From contig JANYAJ010000536.1 of assembly GCA_025361385.1 (NCBI GenBank), positions 1 through 9,344 on the forward strand: DNA of 9,344 nucleotides. Direction: 5' to 3'. Within the stretch, counting starts at the first letter, position 1, and every line of letters begins with the position of its first letter. Of the stretch, positions 1 through 6,307 are shown in pieces. The translations under genes and the position numbers were made by a program. Source of the DNA: Nitrospira sp. (GTDB lineage Bacteria; Nitrospirota; Nitrospiria; Nitrospirales; Nitrospiraceae). Below the pieces are notes generated by a model. It was given only the letters and a program-made list of their open reading frames with translations, did not search any database and was not told the origin of the DNA.

Positions 1-36
1 ATGGTCAGCGGGATCACACTTGTTTCTAGCCGATAA

Positions 37-55
37 CAGGTGGTCTGGCCGCCTG
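37..55 (+). repeat. Short GC-rich stem-loop before the yggS promoter
   Basis: CAGGTGG (37-43) and CCGCCTG (49-55) can pair as a 7-bp stem with one G-U pair around a TCTGG loop. It starts directly after a TAA (34-36) that closes frame 1 and ends 2 bp before the -35 box of the yggS promoter. It could be the 3' end of the transcript of an upstream gene lying outside the window. No T-run follows, so it is not a canonical intrinsic terminator. It may be chance. Confidence 0.25.
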
Positions 56-57
56 CG

Positions 58-87
58 CTGACATTTGTTCGGTGGTTTGGGTACAAT
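58..87 (+). promoter_or_regulatory. Sigma70-like promoter of the yggS-proC-yggT-divIVA operon
   Basis: A -35 box CTGACA (58-63, 5/6 match) is followed after 18 bp by a -10 box TACAAT (82-87, 5/6 match). Transcription would start near 94, leaving a leader of about 43 nt to the ATG at 137. This also argues against using the TTG at 65 as the yggS start, because it would lie upstream of the transcription start. The call rests on consensus matching only. Confidence 0.55.
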
Positions 88-136
88 ACCTCCGAACGTT
101 CGAGCGGCAGGGCTTCAGCTGTGGCGATCAAATGAG

Positions 137-847
137 ATGGATGTACCGGTCGGTGGTTCAATCAGTGAGAATATTCGATTCGTGCTCGAGCAGATCCGGC
201 TTGCGACTCGGCAAGCTGGACGGCCCGAAGGCAGCGTGCGTCTCGTCGCCGCGACAAAGTCAGTGGGACTCGATCAGCTTCGCGAGGGGATTGCATCAGG
301 GCTGACGATCCTGGGCGAGAACCGCCTTCAAGAGGCCCTTCCGAAAATCGAAGGTTTACGGGGCGCGCCGATTCAGTGGCATTTTATCGGCCACCTGCAG
401 CGTCGAAAGGTTCGATCGGTCGTCGGGGTCTTCGACCTGATTCATTCGGTCGACAGTCTCGAACTGGCAGAAGAGATAGAAAAACGGGCGCACGAAGCAG
501 GGGTGAGGCAAGCGGTGCTGCTGGAGGTCAACCTTGAGGGGGAGGCGACGAAGACAGGCTTTCGTCCTGGTGAGCTTGAGGGACTGCTTCTGAGGCTGGG
601 GGCCTTGCCTCATGTGGAGGTGAAGGGGCTTATGGCGATTCCTCCTCCCACCAGCGACCCTGAGCAGTCTCGTCCCTATTTTCGTCGTTTGCGCGAGTTG
701 GCCGAGCGCCTCTCACATCAATCGATCGGTACCGTTTCGTTGAAGGAACTTTCGATGGGCATGTCGAGCGATTATTTCGTGGCCGTTGAAGAGGGGGCCA
801 CGATGGTGCGGATCGGCACGGCTATATTTGGAGCACGGCGTGGCTAG
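137..847 (+). CDS. yggS: YggS/PLPBP family pyridoxal phosphate homeostasis protein
   Basis: This is a 236-aa single-domain PLP-binding protein with an alanine-racemase-like N-terminal TIM-barrel fold. The family keeps free pyridoxal 5'-phosphate in balance in the cytoplasm and influences amino- and keto-acid pools; no catalytic activity is established for it. Visible family marks are LVAATKSV with the expected Schiff-base lysine (K41), LGENRLQEA, WHFIGHLQRRK, IHSVDS, LLEVNLEGEATKTGF, VKGLMAIPP, and the C-terminal block LSMGMSSDY...EGATMVRIGTAIFG that binds the phosphate. The frame is open back to TTG 65, but ATG 137 gives the normal family length and lies downstream of the likely promoter. 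It is first in an operon and overlaps the start of proC by 8 bp. The YggS-ProC neighbourhood is common in bacteria. Confidence 0.93.
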   Translation: MDVPVGGSISENIRFVLEQIRLATRQAGRPEGSVRLVAATKSVGLDQLREGIASGLTILGENRLQEALPKIEGLRGAPIQWHFIGHLQRRKVRSVVGVFDLIHSVDSLELAEEIEKRAHEAGVRQAVLLEVNLEGEATKTGFRPGELEGLLLRLGALPHVEVKGLMAIPPPTSDPEQSRPYFRRLRELAERLSHQSIGTVSLKELSMGMSSDYFVAVEEGATMVRIGTAIFGARRG

Positions 848-1658
848 TCCAACGATCACGAACAAGATTGCCTTTATCGGGGGCGGCCAGATGGCAGAGG
901 CCATGATCGGGGGGCTGCTCTCCGGGCAGGTGTGCCCTGCCGAGTCAATATGGGCGACGGACCCCGTTGCCGAACGCCGGGATCACTTGAAGAGTCAATT
1001 TGGCATTCGGGTTGGCTCTGCCAATCGTGAGGCAGTCGCCTGGGCCGACGTGGTCGTCTTGGCGGTGAAGCCCCAGACGCTTCAGGTTGTGCTCAGTGAC
1101 CTTGGCCAGGCCATGGCCCATACGCTGGTAATTTCTGTTGTGGCAGGGGTGACGATTCAGACCATTGCGGAACAGATGGCCGGGGTGATGCGGGTCGTTC
1201 GTGCGATGCCGAATACGCCGGCATTGGTGCGGGAGGGTATGACCGCTCTTGCCCTGGGCAGCGCGGTATCTGAAGATGACAGCCGATTGGCCCGAACGGT
1301 ATTCGAAGCCGTCGGCCGAGTGGTGCTGGTCGAGGAGCGGTTGATGGATGCCGTGACCGGACTGAGCGGCAGTGGGCCAGCCTATGTATTTCTTGCCATT
1401 GAGTCGTTGGCGGACGGGGGCGTCAAGATGGGGCTTCCCCGACAGGTTGCCGAACTCCTCGCTGCCCAGACGGTGCTCGGTGCGGCTCGGTTGGTCTTGG
1501 AGTCGGGGATGCATCCCGCTCAGCTGAAAGATCGGGTGGCTTCTCCCGGAGGCACGACCATTGCCGGGCTGCATCAACTTGAACAGGGGAGATTTCGTGC
1601 GACCTTGATGTCGGCCGTTGAAGCGGCAACGATACGATCGAAGGAGTTGGGACACTGA
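840..1658 (+). CDS. proC: Pyrroline-5-carboxylate reductase
   Basis: ProC catalyses the last step of proline synthesis, the NAD(P)H-dependent reduction of 1-pyrroline-5-carboxylate to L-proline, in the cytoplasm. The 272-aa product begins with a Rossmann fold (KIAFIGGGQMAEAMIGGLL), followed by VVVLAVKPQ, VVAGVTI and MPNTPALVREGMTAL. The C-terminal half holds the dimerisation and substrate region: GLSGSGPAYVFLAIESLADG, then LKDRVASPGGTTIAGLHQLE. I chose GTG 840 because GGAG (830-833) sits 6 nt upstream and the length then fits the family; the frame is open farther upstream, to 786, inside yggS. The start overlaps the yggS stop by 8 bp, which suggests translational coupling. The TGA stop shares its A with the ATG of yggT. 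No missing motif was seen. Confidence 0.95.
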   Translation: MASPTITNKIAFIGGGQMAEAMIGGLLSGQVCPAESIWATDPVAERRDHLKSQFGIRVGSANREAVAWADVVVLAVKPQTLQVVLSDLGQAMAHTLVISVVAGVTIQTIAEQMAGVMRVVRAMPNTPALVREGMTALALGSAVSEDDSRLARTVFEAVGRVVLVEERLMDAVTGLSGSGPAYVFLAIESLADGGVKMGLPRQVAELLAAQTVLGAARLVLESGMHPAQLKDRVASPGGTTIAGLHQLEQGRFRATLMSAVEAATIRSKELGH

Positions 1659-1954
1659 TGTTTGTTGCAGGTAATGTATTGACGGCGGTCGCGACCATCC
1701 TCGACTATGTGTTGTGGCTGTATATGTGGGTGATCATTGCGCGTGCCCTGATTTCGTGGGTCAATCCGGACCCATGGAATCCCATCGTGCAATTTCTCGA
1801 TCGCGCGACTGAACCGGTCTTGGCGCCGATTCGTCGATGGATCGGGTGGCGCATGGGGATGGATTTGTCCCCGCTCATCGTGATTCTGATCATTACGTTT
1901 TTGCAGATCGCGGTGGTGCAATCACTCAAGGAATTAGCCATGAGGATGAACTGA
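1658..1954 (+). CDS. yggT: YggT family small integral membrane protein
   Basis: This 98-aa protein matches the YggT family: a hydrophobic N-terminal segment (about residues 8-30), the motif ARALISWVNPDPWNPIVQFL, the block TEPVLAPIRRWI, then a second membrane segment (about 69-90, rich in I, L and V). Family members are single-repeat or double-repeat inner-membrane proteins; the single repeat here is the short form. Their function is not well defined, with links to osmotic tolerance in Escherichia coli and to division or membrane organisation in Gram-positive ylm clusters and plastids. The ATG overlaps the proC TGA by one base, and AAGGAG lies 11 nt upstream. Its place between proC and divIVA is the classic cluster order. 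Confidence 0.9.
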   Translation: MFVAGNVLTAVATILDYVLWLYMWVIIARALISWVNPDPWNPIVQFLDRATEPVLAPIRRWIGWRMGMDLSPLIVILIITFLQIAVVQSLKELAMRMN

Positions 1955-1973
1955 TATGACCATGGGGGATGCC

Positions 1974-2486
1974 ATGAGAATTACACCGCTCGATATCCAG
2001 CAAATGGTGTTTAGAGTCAGTTTCCGAGGCTACGACAAGGAAGAGGTCAATCGCTTTCTCGAAGAGTTGGCGCAGACGGTTGAATCGTTGAATCGGGACC
2101 AGGCAGTCCAGCGAGAAAAGATCCTGTTTTTGGAGCAGCAGCTTGCCGAGATGAAGCGGACGGAATCGACGTTGTCGAGCACCCTGTTGTCGGCGCAGTC
2201 GCTGGCAGAAGATGTGAAACGGAATGCTCAGCGAGAGGCGGACCTCGTCATTAAAGAGGCCGAACTGAAGGCCGGTGAGTTGATCCGTCAAGCCAGAGTC
2301 GAACTGACCGATACGCAACGTGACCTCTTATCGCTTCAGAAACAGCGGCTGCTCATGGTTGAACGGTTGCGCGCGTCGTTGCGGATGTTCGAGCGGATGT
2401 TGGAAGTGGAAGAGCAGGAAGCGTTGCATGATGCTGCGACCGCATCGGAGGCGAAGCTCGAAGGAGAGTCGAGCCCGGCGTTGTGA
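1974..2486 (+). CDS. divIVA: DivIVA domain protein
   Basis: The N-terminus carries the DivIVA membrane-binding domain: ITPLDIQQMVF, then FRGYDKEEVNRFLEELA, as in the family. From about residue 35 to 130 the protein is a long charged coiled coil rich in E, Q, K and R (for example LLSAQSLAEDVKRNAQREAD). Members bind curved membrane at poles or septa and recruit division, wall-growth or chromosome-anchoring proteins. Outside the Gram-positives the partners are mostly unknown. There are three possible starts: ATG 1956, 1962 and 1974. I prefer 1974 because it gives the canonical short leader MRITPLDIQ and has GGGGGA 5 nt upstream; 1956 has GAGG 10 nt upstream and would add six residues. It lies 19 bp after yggT, in the same operon. 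The protein is 170 aa with an acidic, Ala/Glu-rich tail. Confidence 0.9.
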   Translation: MRITPLDIQQMVFRVSFRGYDKEEVNRFLEELAQTVESLNRDQAVQREKILFLEQQLAEMKRTESTLSSTLLSAQSLAEDVKRNAQREADLVIKEAELKAGELIRQARVELTDTQRDLLSLQKQRLLMVERLRASLRMFERMLEVEEQEALHDAATASEAKLEGESSPAL

Positions 2487-2591
2487 CTCGTTCGGCCTGG
2501 TCAGTTCTCGTTCACTGGTCCGTTTCTCGGTTTGGCCTCGCGACGCCCTCTCCAGCAGCCATGTGCCCACCCGTGACAGATTATTTTGCCT

Positions 2592-3710
2592 ATGGCTACC
2601 CATCACGTCATTGAAGCGGCTTTACAAACGGCCGTTGATGACGGTGTCTTTCCCGGTGCCCAGTTGGCGGTGCGCCTGCATGGCGAGTTGCAATGTGCTG
2701 TAGTGGCTGGACGATTATCGTCAGAGCCCCCAGGTCTTCTCGTGCAATCCTCCACGATCTATGACCTTGCTTCGCTTACGAAGCCGTTAGTAACCGTCAC
2801 TTCGATCCTACTTCTGATTCAGCGTGCCAAGGTGGCTCTCGAAGACTCTATACAGCAGGTATTGGTAGAGCTTGAAGGGACGCCGATTGGGGCGGCGACA
2901 GTGCGAGATCTCCTGACCCATCGCTCAGGCCTGCCAGGTTGGCGACCGCTATACGAACGGCTCGAAGCACGAGGTATGACTCCCGGGTATTCTGGCGGGA
3001 ATCAGTCCATCAGGGCAGCGGTGCTGAGCCTGATTCGTGACGAACCATTGATCTACGTACGAGGCGAGCACAGCGTGTACAGCGACCTCGGATTCATGCT
3101 GCTGGGATTTCTGGTGGAGCGTCTGAGTGGCATGGCATTGGATCGATGGTGTGAAGAGGCGATCGCTCGGCCGATAGGGGCTGACCCGCTGCTATTTCGC
3201 CCAGTGGCAGGGCGTGGGCAATCCCTGCCCGATGTATCAAGAATTGCTCCGACCGAACAGGATGTGTGGCGTCATCGCCTTTTACGTGGGGAGGTTCATG
3301 ATGAAAATGCCGCATCGATGGGTGGCGTTGCGGGCCATGCAGGGCTATTCGGGACTGCTGAGTCGGTGCTGGCTGTGTCCGGAGCCTGGCTCCGAGGCTA
3401 TCATGGAAGAGAGTCGATTCTGGAGGAGAAGTTTGTCAGGCAGTTTACGACGCGCCAAGAATCTGTTTCTCGATCGAGTTGGGCGTTGGGATGGGATACT
3501 CCGTCGGCGCCGTCCTCGTCAGGGGCCTGCTTCTCCGAGCGGTCGTTCGGGCATCTCGGCTATACAGGGACGTCGCTGTGGATTGATCCCCGGTGCGAAT
3601 TAGAAGTGGTGCTGTTATCTAACCGGGTACATCCGACTCGAAAGAACGAGAAGATTAAGGTCTTCCGCCCGTTCATCCATGACCTGATCCATTGGGAGTA
3701 TGTCGCTTGA
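2592..3710 (+). CDS. Serine hydrolase, beta-lactamase/class C family
   Basis: This is a 372-aa penicillin-binding-protein-like serine hydrolase (beta-lactamase superfamily, PF00144 type). The nucleophile motif is SLTK (S61, K64) in IYDLASLTKP. LLTHRSGLPGW is the typical following block. The second motif is YSD (Y163) in HSVYSDLGFMLLG, where class C enzymes usually have YxN. The third is GHLGYTGTSLW (H321), standing for the KTG/HxG motif. GGVAGHAGLFGTAESV is also typical. Such proteins act as esterases, D-amino-acid peptidases or transpeptidase-like enzymes; the sequence does not show the substrate, and true beta-lactamase activity should not be assumed. No signal peptide is visible, so it is probably cytoplasmic. 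ATG 2592 is preferred over the in-frame TTG 2586. No clear ribosome-binding site or promoter is visible, so it may be read from the upstream operon across a gap of about 105 bp. Confidence 0.88.
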   Translation: MATHHVIEAALQTAVDDGVFPGAQLAVRLHGELQCAVVAGRLSSEPPGLLVQSSTIYDLASLTKPLVTVTSILLLIQRAKVALEDSIQQVLVELEGTPIGAATVRDLLTHRSGLPGWRPLYERLEARGMTPGYSGGNQSIRAAVLSLIRDEPLIYVRGEHSVYSDLGFMLLGFLVERLSGMALDRWCEEAIARPIGADPLLFRPVAGRGQSLPDVSRIAPTEQDVWRHRLLRGEVHDENAASMGGVAGHAGLFGTAESVLAVSGAWLRGYHGRESILEEKFVRQFTTRQESVSRSSWALGWDTPSAPSSSGACFSERSFGHLGYTGTSLWIDPRCELEVVLLSNRVHPTRKNEKIKVFRPFIHDLIHWEYVA

Positions 3711-3724
3711 GGACAAGCGAGCGG

Positions 3725-4042
3725 CTACGCGGGGTCCTGGTACTCAACCCAGGTTTCTTTTTCGGCGAGATACTTCGTGCCTTTGAAATTCGCGCGCGTT
3801 CTCAATTTGCTGAAGCCGAATCCCTGCATGGCGTTGATGAGCTCTTGTACCGCAGCGGGAATAGTCGGGTGTGAATGTCCCTCGACAGTCAGGGCTTCAT
3901 ACATGGCCTTGGCGGCGTAGCCTGAGGGTGTTCGATTGACGAGGATTGCGCGATTGAAGTATCGATCACTCGGGTCAACTCCTTCAACCTGGTGCTTTTC
4001 AACGAGACCTTCTTTTTTGAAAAGTAGCGGAAGCGAACTCAT
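3725..4042 (-). CDS. Hypothetical protein, 105 aa
   Basis: I do not recognise this family. ATG 4042 has a strong ribosome-binding site, GGAGG, 5 nt upstream, and the frame extends farther back only through the promoter region, so 4042 is the start. The product is small, soluble-looking and basic. It has no signal peptide, no membrane segment and no cysteine pair. The middle (about residues 28-70) includes ILVNRTPSGYAAKAMYEAL and TIPAAVQELINAM and looks alpha-helical; the end holds several basic residues (KLRTRANFKGTKY). It has its own promoter with a perfect TATAAT, an inverted repeat over that promoter, and a stop 14 bp from the convergent serine hydrolase stop. These signals support a real expressed gene. 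A role as a small regulator or nucleic-acid binder is possible but unsupported. Confidence 0.72.
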   Translation of the reverse strand: MSSLPLLFKKEGLVEKHQVEGVDPSDRYFNRAILVNRTPSGYAAKAMYEALTVEGHSHPTIPAAVQELINAMQGFGFSKLRTRANFKGTKYLAEKETWVEYQDPA

Positions 4043-4076
4043 CACCACCTCCATGAGGCCCACTTGGAACGGTCTA

Positions 4077-4100
4077 GGTCCCTGATTATAGGGAGGGACC
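4077..4100. repeat. Inverted repeat over the -10 box of the hypothetical gene (candidate operator)
   Basis: GGTCCCT (4077-4083) and AGGGACC (4094-4100) are perfect 7-bp inverted arms separated by 10 bp. The spacer contains ATTATA, the minus-strand TATAAT box. A protein bound here would cover the -10 box and start site of the minus-strand promoter, and would lie 18 bp from the -35 box of the opposite promoter. A hairpin in the first bases of a transcript is a less likely alternative. No regulator can be named. Confidence 0.45.
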
Positions 4101-4113
4101 GTGCCGACTGCAA
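4085..4113 (-). promoter_or_regulatory. Promoter of the 105-aa hypothetical gene
   Basis: On the minus strand a perfect TATAAT (plus-strand 4085-4090) follows TTGCAG (plus-strand 4108-4113, 3/6 match to TTGACA) with a 17-bp spacer. The start site would be near 4078, giving a leader of about 36 nt before ATG 4042. The -10 box is strong and the -35 box is weak, which often goes with a need for activation or with repression. Confidence 0.55.
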
Positions 4114-4117
4114 GCCG

Positions 4118-4146
4118 TTGACAACCTCTTGATGCTCTCCTATCAT
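4118..4146 (+). promoter_or_regulatory. Promoter of the pgsA-like gene
   Basis: A perfect TTGACA (4118-4123), a 17-bp spacer and TATCAT (4141-4146, 5/6) form a near-consensus sigma70-type promoter. Transcription would start near 4153, about 37 nt before ATG 4190. Its -35 box lies 4 bp from the -35 box of the divergent promoter, so the two polymerases would meet back to back. Confidence 0.65.
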
Positions 4147-4189
4147 TTCTCGCCATTGCGGTCGGTCGACGTGCGTTGCTTTGGAAGCG

Positions 4190-4732
4190 ATGAATATTCC
4201 CAACAGCTTGACCATCCTTCGCATTCTCCTGATTCCCTGCTACATCGGGCTACTTGTCTACGGCAGATTCGATCAAGCCCTCATCGTGCTTATTGTCGCG
4301 GGACTGACTGATGCGCTGGATGGGGCCATCGCTCGCGTGATGAATCAGCATACCCGGCTCGGAGCCGTTCTGGATCCTCTGGCCGACAAGTTGCTTCTCA
4401 CGTCCGGGTTCATCACACTCTCGATGATTCATTTGATTCCGTCGTGGGTTACCATCCTCGTGGTCAGCCGAGACTTGATCTTGATGCTCGGGACGGCGGT
4501 GGCGCACTTCACGGAATCTCACGTGGATATTACGCCCACTTTCCTGGGTAAGGGCACCACGCTGCTCCAGCTCTCCTATATTGTGACGGTGATATTTCTG
4601 AGTTCGCGTCACATCAATCCTCCTACCATGGTCATGCTGTCCCTCTTGTTCGGCATGGTCTCTTTTACGCTCTTGTCAGGGTTGCATTATCTCTACCGAG
4701 GCTACCGGCACACGAGTGCGCTCAGCAGCTAA
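4190..4732 (+). CDS. pgsA: CDP-alcohol phosphatidyltransferase, PgsA-like
   Basis: This 180-aa inner-membrane enzyme belongs to the CDP-alcohol phosphatidyltransferase family. It carries the full active-site signature D-x2-D-G-x2-A-R-x8-G-x3-D-x3-D: D41, D44, G45, A48, R49, G58, D62 and D66. Four to six hydrophobic segments follow the usual layout. The N-terminus MNIPNSLTILRIL and the VSRDLIL and FLGKGTTLLQ segments are typical of phosphatidylglycerophosphate synthase, which makes PGP from CDP-diacylglycerol and glycerol 3-phosphate. Cardiolipin-synthase-type or other family members have the same motif, so the substrate is inferred. ATG 4190 gives the canonical start; TTG 4181 would add three residues. 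GGAAG lies only 2 nt before ATG 4190, which is close for a ribosome-binding site, so the start is not certain. It is transcribed from its own strong promoter. Confidence 0.85.
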   Translation: MNIPNSLTILRILLIPCYIGLLVYGRFDQALIVLIVAGLTDALDGAIARVMNQHTRLGAVLDPLADKLLLTSGFITLSMIHLIPSWVTILVVSRDLILMLGTAVAHFTESHVDITPTFLGKGTTLLQLSYIVTVIFLSSRHINPPTMVMLSLLFGMVSFTLLSGLHYLYRGYRHTSALSS

Positions 4733-4738
4733 TGTTTT

Positions 4739-4759
4739 GTAGGGCTTGAGCCTGCCTAC
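4739..4759 (+). repeat. Weak hairpin after pgsA
   Basis: GTAGG (4739-4743) and CCTAC (4755-4759) form inverted arms 6 bp after the pgsA stop; an alternative inner pairing uses AGG(G)C/GCCT around TTGA. No T-run follows beyond a short CTCTTT, so termination between pgsA and the pilC promoter is only possible. Confidence 0.25.
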
Positions 4760-4790
4760 CTCTTTGCCCGCGCAGAGATTCTGCATTCGT

Positions 4791-4819
4791 TTGACAGGTT
4801 TGGGGGTGGTTAGTAGACT
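4791..4819 (+). promoter_or_regulatory. Promoter of pilC
   Basis: A perfect TTGACA (4791-4796), a 17-bp spacer and TAGACT (4814-4819, 4/6) resemble a sigma70-type promoter. Transcription would start near 4826, giving a leader of about 64 nt before ATG 4890. This leader contains the palindrome at 4851-4866. Confidence 0.55.
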
Positions 4820-4850
4820 CGCCTGGTAGGTATTCCCCTTGTTTACAATC

Positions 4851-4866
4851 GGCCATGGTCATGGCC
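4851..4866. repeat. Palindrome in the pilC leader (candidate operator or RNA hairpin)
   Basis: GGCCATG and CATGGCC are perfect 7-bp inverted arms around a central GT. The element lies downstream of the predicted start site and ends 23 nt before the pilC ATG. With a 2-nt loop the RNA stem would have to open at its tip, so a DNA operator for a dimeric repressor is at least as likely as a hairpin. Confidence 0.45.
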
Positions 4867-4889
4867 ACATCGAAGGGTGAGTGTTGCGT

Positions 4890-6107
4890 ATGGCTACCTT
4901 TGCATATGTCGGGCGAACCAGATCAGGTGCCGTCAAGAAGGGAGAGCTGAGCGCGAAAACCCGAGATGAGGCGGTAGCCCAACTCCGCAAGCAAAGTGTT
5001 GTCGTCACCAGCCTCGATGAAAAGAAGGGCGGCTCAGGCGGATTCAACGTGAGTCTTGGGTCTGGTCTCACCGATAAAGATCTGGTTGTGTTTACGCGGC
5101 AATTTGGCACGATGATTAATGCAGGCCTGCCATTGGTGCAATGTCTCGAAATTCTCTCGACCCAGTCCGAGAATAAAGTGCTGCGAGAGACGATCGGAGA
5201 AGTGAAGACTCAGGTGGAAGCCGGTTCGACCTTTTCAGATGCCTTGCGGCGCCATCCCAAAGTGTTCGACGATCTTTATGTCAATCTAGTACATGCGGGT
5301 GAGGTCGGTGGCTTGCTCGATACGATTTTGACGCGGCTTGCCAAGTACATCGAAAAAGCGATGAAGCTCAAAGGGCAGATCAAATCTGCCATGATCTATC
5401 CTTCTGCAATTCTTGGTGTTGCGGCGGTGGTAATCACGGTCCTCATGATTTGGGTCATTCCGATCTTTGCGAAAATGTTTAATGAATTATCCGGCGGGAA
5501 AATGGGGCTGCCAGGTCCTACGCAGCTCGTCATTGATGTCAGCAATGTATTCACGTCCTATTGGTATGTGATGTTAGGGAGCATCGTGGCGGTCGTTTTT
5601 AGCATCAAGAAATACTATGCAACCGCCCAGGGCCGAATGGCTATCGATAAGTTACTTCTCAAGACGCCAGTGTTTGGGGACCTGATTAGGAAGGCTTCAG
5701 TCGCTAAGTTTTCGCGTACCCTTGGAACCTTGCTCGGGAGTGGAGTGCCATTGCTGGATGGGTTGACTATCTGCGCAAAGACGGCAGGCAATAAGGTTAT
5801 TGAGGAAGCATTGATCAGTGCTCGCGTCAGTATCGCTGGCGGAAAAACCATCGCTGATCCCCTGGCGGCAAGCGGGATATTCCCCAAGATGGTGACGCAT
5901 ATGATTGCCGTTGGCGAATCAACTGGCGCGTTGGACGCGATGCTGGGAAAGATTGCAGATTTTTATGAAGACGAGGTCGATCAGGCCGTGGCGTCACTCA
6001 CTTCGTTATTGGAACCCGTCATGATGGTATTCCTGGGAATTGTGATCGGTTTTATCGTAATCGCGATGTATCTTCCAATCTTCAAAATGTCGGAGGCCAT
6101 TGGCTAG
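4890..6107 (+). CDS. pilC: Type IV pilus inner-membrane platform protein PilC
   Basis: PilC is the inner-membrane platform (GspF/T2SSF family) on which the PilB and PilT ATPases act to extend and retract the type IV pilus. The 405-aa protein starts MATFAYVGRTRSG, as usual for PilC. It then has a first T2SSF domain (about residues 65-190: FTRQFGTMINAGLPLVQCLEIL, then AGEVGGLLDTIL) and a second (about 268-390: FSRTLGTLLGSGVPLLDGL, then VGESTGALDAML). Hydrophobic segments lie near 165-190, 220-238 and 375-400. ATG 4890 is chosen over GTG 4881 because of the family N-terminus and because GGTGA (4876-4880) lies 9 nt upstream. The length is normal. Neither pilB nor pilT is immediately upstream; pgsA is, so pilC has its own promoter here. 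A 200-bp gap separates it from pilS. Confidence 0.95.
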   Translation: MATFAYVGRTRSGAVKKGELSAKTRDEAVAQLRKQSVVVTSLDEKKGGSGGFNVSLGSGLTDKDLVVFTRQFGTMINAGLPLVQCLEILSTQSENKVLRETIGEVKTQVEAGSTFSDALRRHPKVFDDLYVNLVHAGEVGGLLDTILTRLAKYIEKAMKLKGQIKSAMIYPSAILGVAAVVITVLMIWVIPIFAKMFNELSGGKMGLPGPTQLVIDVSNVFTSYWYVMLGSIVAVVFSIKKYYATAQGRMAIDKLLLKTPVFGDLIRKASVAKFSRTLGTLLGSGVPLLDGLTICAKTAGNKVIEEALISARVSIAGGKTIADPLAASGIFPKMVTHMIAVGESTGALDAMLGKIADFYEDEVDQAVASLTSLLEPVMMVFLGIVIGFIVIAMYLPIFKMSEAIG

Positions 6108-6307
6108 GAGTTGGTATTCGATTCCATGCTGCTCACGAAGTTGAGGTATCGTTCTTTACCCAAAGAAGGCCCATAACTATTCCGGACGAGCCATTTCCTG
6201 CCTAGACTAAGGTGCAATGACTCGGTTCCCAATCCCTTGTCTGTGGAGAAGGAACGGGGCACTGTTCACGTCAAGGCTCATCCTTCTCTCGGAATGGCCC
6301 CCCACTC
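6108..6307. other. Intergenic gap between pilC and pilS
   Basis: This 200-bp stretch holds no gene that I can support. It contains one small AT-rich inverted repeat, TTCTTT (6152-6157) and AAAGAA (6162-6167) around ACCC. I see no convincing sigma70 or sigma54 promoter and no T-run terminator. A purine-rich, Shine-Dalgarno-like stretch (GGAGAAGGAAC, 6245-6255) lies about 50 nt before the pilS ATG, too far to serve it, and no in-frame start lies near it. Confidence 0.5.

Noticed and set aside
1..36. Frame-1 stretch from an ATG at base 1 to TAA at 34-36 (MVSGITLVSSR), possibly the tail of an upstream gene
   Set aside because: Only eleven codons are visible and they match no C-terminus that I recognise, so neither a start nor a gene can be claimed.
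945..1655. 236-codon open frame on the minus strand opposite proC
   Set aside because: It is the antisense shadow of a well-supported proC, rich in His, Arg and Gln with no recognisable domain.
2487..2591. Possible promoter between divIVA and the serine hydrolase
   Set aside because: No pair of boxes with reasonable spacing was found; the best -10-like bases near 2583 lack a partner.
4755..4830. CCTACC (4755-4760) and GGTAGG (4825-4830) as arms of one long inverted repeat
   Set aside because: The 64-bp separation spans the pilC promoter and the arms are only 6 bp; chance is sufficient.
4861..4947. Small upstream reading frame (28 codons from ATG 4861) overlapping the pilC start
   Set aside because: No ribosome-binding site, and its ATG is part of the palindrome at 4851-4866; most of it lies over pilC and looks like a chance frame.
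5104..5121. TGGCACG-like start of a sigma54 promoter inside pilC
   Set aside because: The -12 element (TTGCA/T) is missing at the right distance.
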